DNA of 64,000 nucleotides from NCBI GenBank assembly GCA_964020975.1, contig OZ026620.1, forward strand, positions 77,603,512-77,667,511, read 5' to 3'. Source of the stretch: Hermodice carunculata (taxonomy: Eukaryota; Annelida; Polychaeta; Eunicida; Amphinomidae). The position numbers were made by a program, and so were the translations under genes. The notes under the pieces were generated by a model, which had not been told where the DNA came from, did no database searches, and was given only the letters and a program-made list of their open reading frames with translations. Below, piece after piece: positions 55,891-64,000 of this stretch; positions within the stretch are counted from its first letter, which is position 1; every line of letters begins with the position of its first letter.

Positions 55891-58800
55891 ATGGTTATTG
55901 TGGCACAACAACATTTCTTGTGGTGATCTCACTATTCTTAATGATAAAATTATAAGGGAAGTGTAAATTACTTGAATTAAGCATAAAGCAATTGATCTTA
56001 ACAAGAACAGATTCAAAAAGGGGAGGGCACCTTTGATGACATCGTGCAAGCCCTATAACCTTAAAACTCAATACGTATTTATGCACACAGCTTCTCACCC
56101 AGCAATGCAGTAACGCTGCAGGATTCTTTGTTCAGGTACGGTTTTGGGACAATTTTAGCGTAAAAATACAGGCCAAATGGGAATAAAAAAAGAGAACATA
56201 GCTTCCGTGAAGAACGATAAATTTTATTGGGTCCTCCTCTGAGGAAACGTTTTACCGACGTAATCGCTTGCAGCAATTAGCAGGCTTCGGCAAAACGTTT
56301 CCTCCTCGGAGGGTCCAATGAACTTTATCCTTCTTTACAAAAGCACCCTTCTGTTATATTATTGATGTTCTGAAGTATTTGCAAAATATATACTTTTGGT
56401 TTTAATATACAATACCACCCCCCTGTCCCGATCGTCCGAACAATACTGTAATTATTTACAAACCATTGGGTGCCGAATCTAAAATTTTCAAAATGGCAGC
56501 AAAGTTTGTGGGTTGGTCCCTACTGGATATTTTGAAGAGGTAGTATCCAAAATATATGTGTGATTAGTGGTAACGGAAGCTTAATTTGTCGAATGAATGT
56601 AATGTAAAATATAAAATGGAACTTTTCCCGTGTGAGCATTACCTAAAAATTGTTAAAACAACGGCTTGAAGTTACCAGTTGTTGTCGGCGGTGGGCTGCA
56701 GAATAGGGATATTGTATCAGACACTGAAGTCTCCCCCAGGCTATGAATTAAGTTGCAGCACAGTACGACCTGCCAAGCACCCCCGCTGAGTGAAGGATGG
56801 GGCTTAGAGGAGAAAGTTGCCCCGACAGTGGATACAGGTCTGAAAGTACTGGCAGGTTTTTACATAAGTGATAACCTATCAGATGACTCAAAGTGGTTGT
56901 ACATAGCATGTTATCTTGCTTGTCAACATGCAAACAACCAAGTTTCTAAAGCGTTTTAGGCAATATTCTCCAGTCTGGAAGTATGCTGATTGATTTTAGT
57001 TTGTGAAAGAAGGTAAATTTTACTTTTTTTTTCCATATCAAAATTGTGATCTAACTATGAATGGAACACTGACATTAGGGAACAAAAGTTGTGTTTGTGG
57101 CCCCATTTCAAATATTACCAACATGTTTATGTATATAATAAATATAGATGGTTTATGCAAGCCAAGCAGTCCAAGCACCCCAGGTGCCACTATTACCATA
57201 TCTCATAGATGTCCGAATGCCTACAATCAGGTCATGCATGGACACAGGTGATAGTACCTTACAGACTGGGCATACCTGGGATAACTTGGGGGGGGGGGGG
57301 CTTGCCCACAAATTGTCAATATTCATTTTTTGTTTCCATTGCAAAAGACTAAGGCCGTACTGTGGTCATCATATTTCATGACAGCTTAAAGTCATTAGGT
57401 ATTTCCAATTTTGATACCAGATTTGTGGGCTTGGTTTAGGGTGGAACAATCACTTGGCAAGATAATGCTCGGCAGGTCGGTACGTAATATTCCTTATGAG
57501 ACAGGACAGTGTGGCTCGGCTGAGATGCAATTTACGTTACTTTAGAACTAAAGTCCTCTTATACTTATTACTGCCATGAAGGCGTCTGGACAAGGTATAT
57601 AGATGTGAATTAGAATGGGCTTATTTGAATAAACTTGGTGTGAGCATGATTTCAAAATGTGGCGCCCTTTGCATATTCAACAGGCAAAACCCATCAAAGA
57701 CAAACAATTACCTCGTGCATAACCAATGGATTAAACAAGTTACACTATAATCGCAACCTGCCGAGGGCCTTGAAAGGTAAAAACATATTGACCCATTTAA
57801 AAATATTGCTGTTTCGCTGTATCATACCTTATACAAGGTGTATTGTTCTGCTCGAGCTCCTTCGATTGGCAGCACCCCATATAGCGTAAGTCAATTTACA
57901 ATAATATACCCAGTAGTAAGAACTTACACACCCTTATTTTTTATGTTATTGTTATGTTATATGGTATGTCTGTTTGTTTTGATTTGGAGAAGTCATTGAA
58001 TTCATTGAGTGTGTGCCAGGTCACTGAGTTGGCCTGCTTTGTTGGGGTGACTCTCATGTAGCTTGTGAACAATGTCTGAAGTGGTGACCTACATACAGGC
58101 ACAGATGTAAACAAAGGGGGAAGTTCTGATGTGGTCTACAAAGGTCACATGATGTGTGATAAAATTAGAAAACTGTAGAATACTGGTCAGATTTCTCATC
58201 CTTGCTATGTAAAGCAACTCTCTCTTTAATGGTTGGAGGAGGAGAATTCTGAGATCTGACAGAAGCTGTGTGTCTCCAAGCCAGTGGAACTGTGGACTGT
58301 GAACCATTGTTATTGCCAAAATTGCTTACATGTTCCACATTGGAACCAAACTGTAAATCTGTGGGATTTGGACAAGCACCGTGTTCTGTGTACGACATTG
58401 AAAGAAAAATTTTGCCTCTGTGGGATTTAAACCAAACTATTTGACACCTACCATATACCCTGGAACTGTGGGACAGTACCTGTAGAGAATCTCTCACCAG
58501 GGATTAGGATTTACCTGCAGTCTGTTATTTATTTGATTATAAGCTTAGCTAAGTATATATTTCCATTAACCTACATGGTACTGATTTTTTTATTATTAAT
58601 ATATTGTAATTGTTAGAGTTATCGTATTGTTGTCATACTTTGTTGATTTCGGCTATGAGCTAAAATATTATGAAAGTGGGCATCGGAACAAGTATCTATA
58701 TACGTGTATTCCAACTTGCCAGCATGTTTGATAAATTGGATAAGAGATCAGACTGGACCCATTATTTATTAATACAATAAGTTATAAGCTCCTAAATATT

Positions 58801-59000
58801 TAATGCCAGAAAAAAAATAATATGCCCTGCAACTGCCATGTTGGATCATGACACCACCTATACATGAACTACTATTGGCTACTGGTAACTCTGCCCTAGG
58901 CACTGAAATCCGAGTGTAGAGTTCATTAAGTATCGTGTGGTTGACTCTTGCTGGGCATTCTGTCACCATGGAATGGATATTCTTATTTAAGATGCCACGA
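55891..59000. other. No gene seen
   Basis: An inverted pair sharing GGAAACGTTTT (about 56240-56320: TCCTCTGAGGAAACGTTTTACCGA and CGGCAAAACGTTTCCTCCTC) is the only structure I noticed. Open frames are short. A minus-strand frame at 58165-58497 contains HGACPNPTDLQFGSNVEH, slightly sushi-like, but without further cysteines. Confidence 0.4.
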
Positions 59001-59200
59001 NNNNNNNNNNNNNNNNNNNNNNNNNNNNNNNNNNNNNNNNNNNNNNNNNNNNNNNNNNNNNNNNNNNNNNNNNNNNNNNNNNNNNNNNNNNNNNNNNNNN
59101 NNNNNNNNNNNNNNNNNNNNNNNNNNNNNNNNNNNNNNNNNNNNNNNNNNNNNNNNNNNNNNNNNNNNNNNNNNNNNNNNNNNNNNNNNNNNNNNNNNNN
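59001..59200. other. Assembly gap (200 N)
   Basis: Exactly 200 N; frames crossing it are meaningless. A round number suggests a placeholder rather than a measured gap. Confidence 0.99.
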
Positions 59201-59720
59201 ACACAAGTAGGAAGCAAAAGCCATGGCTGATATTTAACCGTTTCACCCAGTGCCATAGGTCAGGCTGGGCTGACGTGGCAATCAGTTGTAGATATCAATG
59301 AAAAACAGAAACACGCTCACAATTATTATCAGACGAGGCAACACACTTATCATGCTTGCAAGTATATATGTCTTGTGGTTTATTTGTGTCTGTTGAACAT
59401 ACTGAAGATAATCTTCAACAATATAAATTTGATTTGGAATCATCAAGTTAATACATGTTCAACTTTTCTAAACAAAATTTTGTTTTTTCCTTGATATTAG
59501 TGTCTAGGTCCCATTTTTGTGTCTGACTTTGTCCTGAGATGTGGTATCAATGCCATTTGACCTCTTCGGAGATCTAAACGATTTTGATCTTGACACTAAA
59601 ACAAACAAAAAATTACTTAAGCATCACATCAATGAGTTATACACATTAGCAGTATTGGGCAAGTATTGCTGTTTACAACTGAAGAAAATAATCAAGCAAG
59701 TTTGACTTCAAGACTACTAC

Positions 59721-60197
<477 letters not shown>

Positions 60198-60819
60198 TAT
60201 GTTGTCTGTTGTCTTTTAATGGATGTTCTTGATGTACACACTAATCGGGGTGCACTCTCTAAAGCATACATATTGCACATGCTTATGTTGTGAAGTTTCA
60301 GCAGTCAACATTAACTCTATGGATTTAGTGGCACGGCCTAACAGATTTGAGGTCATTATGTTGACTGAAACCTGACTTGATGATTCCTCGCCTAATAGAA
60401 TTTTAGCGATTGACGGTGTTCAAGTGTCAATACGCAAAGACAGAACACTGAAGGAGACACGTGGCAATTTACACATCCTACACGTCACTTTTCATTCATC
60501 ACACTCACATTAAATACAGAGTCTCTCGAAATGAGTTGGCCAACTTATTTTAGTCAAGGACATAGCCCGTTTTAGAATACGTAAATGTACTTTTACCTCT
60601 ACAGAGCACAGCAGCAGAGTTTATGCTATCACTCACGTATGTCCGTCTGTCCAGTTTTCAAGATAGCCACACCTGCCAGCCTATGAAAATCTAAGTCGAA
60701 TTTAATGTAGGTGGTGTCACCAAATGTTTTCTGTACAATTTAGGCCAAAATGCGACAGTATCATGAATGTTGGTTATGTTTCTTAATCAATCATCGCAAA
60801 ACTTGGGCGATGTCAGGTG

Positions 60820-61170
60820 ACAAGAAAACAATGTTGAACTTCGGTGGCGCCACCTACAATATCCCAAAGATTTGGACGAAAAGGTGTGGAAAACACAGAT
60901 ATTCAATATGTTGGGAAAAATGAGGCTAATGATACCAAGGGATTCACAAATGTGCATTACATGTAGAAGCTTTGTGTTGCATAAAATGGATGGCAGGCAA
61001 AAAGAACAAAAACAATATTGAAATTCAGTGGCGCCACCTACAGTTTCCCAAAAATATTGAAAAGGTGAAACAACACCAACAATCAATCTGTTGGGAAAAA
61101 CAAGGCGAATGATACCAAGTGTACCACAAATGTGTATTATATAAAGAAGCTGTGTGTTGCATAATAAAGT
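60820..61170. repeat. ~190-bp tandem repeat, two units
   Basis: Both units carry AATATTGAAATTCAGTGGCGCCACCTACA (first: ATGTTGAACTTCGGTGGCGCCACCTACA), TGTTGGGAAAAA, AATGATACCAAG and AGAAGC.TTGTGTTGCATAA in the same order. This is the style of the cores of the minisatellite elements elsewhere in the window, but I see no GGAC tail. Confidence 0.65.
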
Positions 61171-64000
61171 TGGCCTTGATCTACTTTCTGGAGGCTATGG
61201 AGGGAGTAGATTTCGGGGAACGATTTAGTCGTTTTGGTCATTACACTAAACTTTTGCACATGTGTCAGTATACCTTTATAGAAACACGTACAGAGAAAGG
61301 TCTGTGACGTGTGGTGTCATGGTGACGTCATTGGCGGTAGTAAGTGGTACTAGCGTTACAGGTGTCAAACTACATTTTATGAGCCCCTGAGAGTTCCTAG
61401 CACGATTCTGATTAGACCATTTCATTACATTTATGTTAATCTAAATTGCGCTGGTCTGCTGGCACATAAATCCAATCCAATCAATGTAATCGTAGATTTA
61501 TGAGCGCCTTAGCCAAGCGTGTATGTGGGTTAACACTACGCTTTTACAAGCAACAGAGGTGTAGAGTATTGTGTGCTCCTTTTCATAATCATTTTCATCA
61601 CCCTTTCAAAATTATCTGTATACATTAAAATTTGGATTTTTAACAGATTTAATTCCAGATATACGACAAAATACATCCATACACAAGAATTAACCCATGA
61701 CCTACAAACCAGGCTGAAGCCTGACATGGCTGCATGCTAGTTCCTCCACCTGACAGCCAAAGAGTTCCTCAAACAGAAATACATTTTTCAAATGAGTTGG
61801 ACTTCCATGTCGCTAGCTGTCTAATATCAGCCCAGGCCATCCGATTTTGGCCTCGTATGCCACGTCCCTTATCCTTAAACTATGAGAATGGTATCTACGA
61901 CTGTCTATGCCTGAACATTCTGACAATCTGCAAATCATATACCCCCCAAAAAATAAGAAAAAAAAAACATTGTGGGACATTGTTGCCCTGTAAGAGAACA
62001 AAAGGGACGGCTTGCACTGGTACCCCCTTGCACCATTCTTTTTTTTACTTTGCACACAGGGCATACAGCGGCATTTGGTTGACATTGGAGCAGGACTCGT
62101 TTGCCCGTTAGAGAACATATAGATAATGAGTGAACATTACTTATCAAGATCGATATCCAAATTCAGCCCAACTTCGATACCGCCCAAATATGGCAAGTTA
62201 ACATGAACATGATCAATTACAAGTTGCAAGTTCTGAACAATTCATCAAGCCATGGATCTGCAATCAACTCCAAAGAAACAAAATCAATAAAAAAAAATAA
62301 TGACCATCATAGAAAATTAGAAGTGGACAACAATTGATGTCAAAGATACTGCACCAAATTCTGTTTAAATATTCCACCATGATCAAATTCGCCAGCCATC
62401 AAACAAGCCATGTCAAAATCAAGTTAGATCAAGATAGCCATACACCAGACATTAATACAGGTGGAGGAAAACATCTCTCTCCTGACTTGTGACAGGTACC
62501 AAGGTAAAGTAAGTAGTAGCGATTCCATGGTAATGATATGTCCTGCTTGGGACCTGTACAAATGCAGATCTTTTAGTCAGAGGGTATCAGATTGGTTAGA
62601 CATAAAGGTGAATTCTCCCACCCGCAACAAGTCAAAAGAAAGCCACAGTAAACATGGCTGCATACAATGACCTTCATTAATGTTTTGACACAGTTTGCAT
62701 CGGGTTTGTAACAAGTCCTGCAACAAACTCATAGCTACCTACAGGCAAGCTTACATCAGTAATTGCTGAACCATTTTTAAGTGATCCTATCGGCTTTTGC
62801 ACCAAAAACAAGTTTGTGTCTGGATAAACTGTACTTTTATGAAAAAAATGCCACCTCTGTTGTGCATGTTGAATTAGTACCATATTTATATGATTGGCTG
62901 CTGAAATTAGATAGAAATAGTGCCATTTGTGTAGGTTTCAAGGGGACAGTTATATTAGTTAATGCGGAAATCTGCTTCAAAGCTCCAATGTATGTTCATA
63001 TGTGTGCTACAATGCAAGTAACTTTGAAGATATGGCTGTTGAATCAGGTTCAAGTGGTTTTGTTGGACTGACATCTGTATTTCTCCAGAAAAAATTCTTT
63101 CAATTGAACTGATCTAGAAATGAATTCTAGGCAATTAAAATACCGCACGCTTGTATGTCAAGCCATATTGTGTGCCAATTTGTTGTTTTGCCTTTTTTAA
63201 GGTTACTTTGCCATCTTAAGAAGGGTTTGCCTGCAATCACAATAATTTTAAATGCAAATTGAGACTATCAATAACTGATTGAAGGTCAAGCGAGGTGAAT
63301 TTTGATTTGAGGTGTCTTGACCTAATTTTTAGCGGTTAGCAGTTTGTCCTGTAGCATACCTATTCTGCTGGACAGGTATAAATTTATATGCCTGAAACAA
63401 AACTCAGTTTTAGAAGGAAGCAAGGTTTTCATTGGTGAGCTTGGAATACCAAAGTCATGACAGAATGTGATAAAATTGTAAACATGTCATGAAAAACTTT
63501 CTTTTGATGACTCTTCCAATAAAATTTGATCGTTTATATGCATCATATCGACAATAGTACTTCGATATGTATAAAGGTTAGACAGTGACAGGTTAGCTTA
63601 TGGAAAGTAAAGTGTTCCAACTGCAGAATGGGGTAGTGACAACCAGAGAGTGGTTCTGAACGAAAATATAATCATATCTTCAACATGAAATTTGCATAGC
63701 TGTCCTTTGCAATGCAATACTTAATGTTTCAAACATTTCACATGATACCGAGCATCCCACAACCAAGGTCTTGTCAAAGAAAAAGAATTCCGTCTTACAT
63801 AAACACAAAGACATAGTAATTGTTGGGTGGACAGGGCAGATTGTAGAGGCATGCTTGATATCAATTGGCTAGAAAACAAGGTGGGCCTAGATTTTGTATC
63901 ATTTTGACAGCATCACCAGCTGTCTGATATTACAGAAAGGTGTTATACTACCTGGGAATTCCATCATTTATCAAGAGCCCTAGAGGGTAGGATAATTGGT
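61171..64000. other. No gene seen
   Basis: No exon, RNA gene or element could be supported to the end of the window. The plus-strand frame at 61734-62111 and the minus-strand frames opposite it are open over ~100 codons but show no domain. Confidence 0.4.

Noticed and set aside
58165-58497. Minus-strand frame with CPNPTDLQFGSN, sushi-like start
   Set aside because: No further cysteines, no conserved tryptophan context, no matching acceptor.
58769-59301. Frames crossing the N run
   Set aside because: They exist only because N codons are not counted as stops.

Overview
This 64 kb window looks like nuclear DNA of a marine invertebrate, most likely a deuterostome such as a hemichordate or lancelet. 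That assignment is inferred from AT-rich intron-laden DNA, many microsatellites, several CR1/Jockey-type LINE remnants, minisatellite-cored elements with (GGAC)n tails, and chimeric genes built from sushi (CCP), fibrinogen-like and mucin-like exons. There are no operons, rRNAs or CRISPR arrays, and I recognise no retrovirus-like or Polinton-like element. A run of 200 N lies at 59001-59200.

The main host content is on the minus strand. Between about 39.4 and 9.4 kb I can place a chain of small exons with GT/AG borders. Nearly all are phase 1-1 and a multiple of three long. In transcript order they are: three exons of a CNTNAP-style fibrinogen-like domain (39438-39261, 37532-37300 or -37384, 35675-35496), an EB/EGF-like cysteine module (33136-33008), a Ser/Thr/Ala mucin-like exon with three tandem 13-residue repeats (32503-32204), and seven sushi exons (29850, 26519, 16821, 16034, 14691, 10987 and 9571 as 5' ends). 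One or two less certain coding stretches lie at 10330-9779. This reads as one secreted or cell-surface, probably immune or adhesion-type protein. Its N-terminal signal exon and its C-terminus are not found here.

A second minus-strand fibrinogen-like domain, represented by its middle and last exons, lies at 53045-51818. It has the same exon phases (2-1, then 1-1), so it is a tandem paralogue or a second domain of the same gene. A terminal exon at 43174-42883 with stop codon, AATAAA signal and a YSEL tyrosine motif may end the upstream gene.

The rest is repeats. At 1-1556 a 1.46 kb foldback element with an 8-bp target duplication sits inside the end of an older minisatellite-cored element. Related elements are at 2.1-3.6, 4.6-5.5 and 49.7-51.1 kb. 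LINE remnants are at 23.2-26.3 (+), 26.6-28.3 (-), 28.7-29.5 (-), 43.7-44.9 (-), 45.8-46.8 (+, weak), 48.1-48.3 (-, 3' end) and 54.8-55.9 kb (-). A TTAA-flanked piggyBac derivative is at 40922-42444, and another long-inverted-repeat element with TTAA at its ends is at about 34718-35411. From 55.9 kb to the end I see only repeats, the gap and unannotated DNA.

The most interesting points are the domain shuffle itself, a sushi exon that has lost exactly the two cysteines that pair with each other, a fibrinogen-like exon with an in-frame TGA that a second phase-compatible donor would splice out, and the nested foldback insertion.
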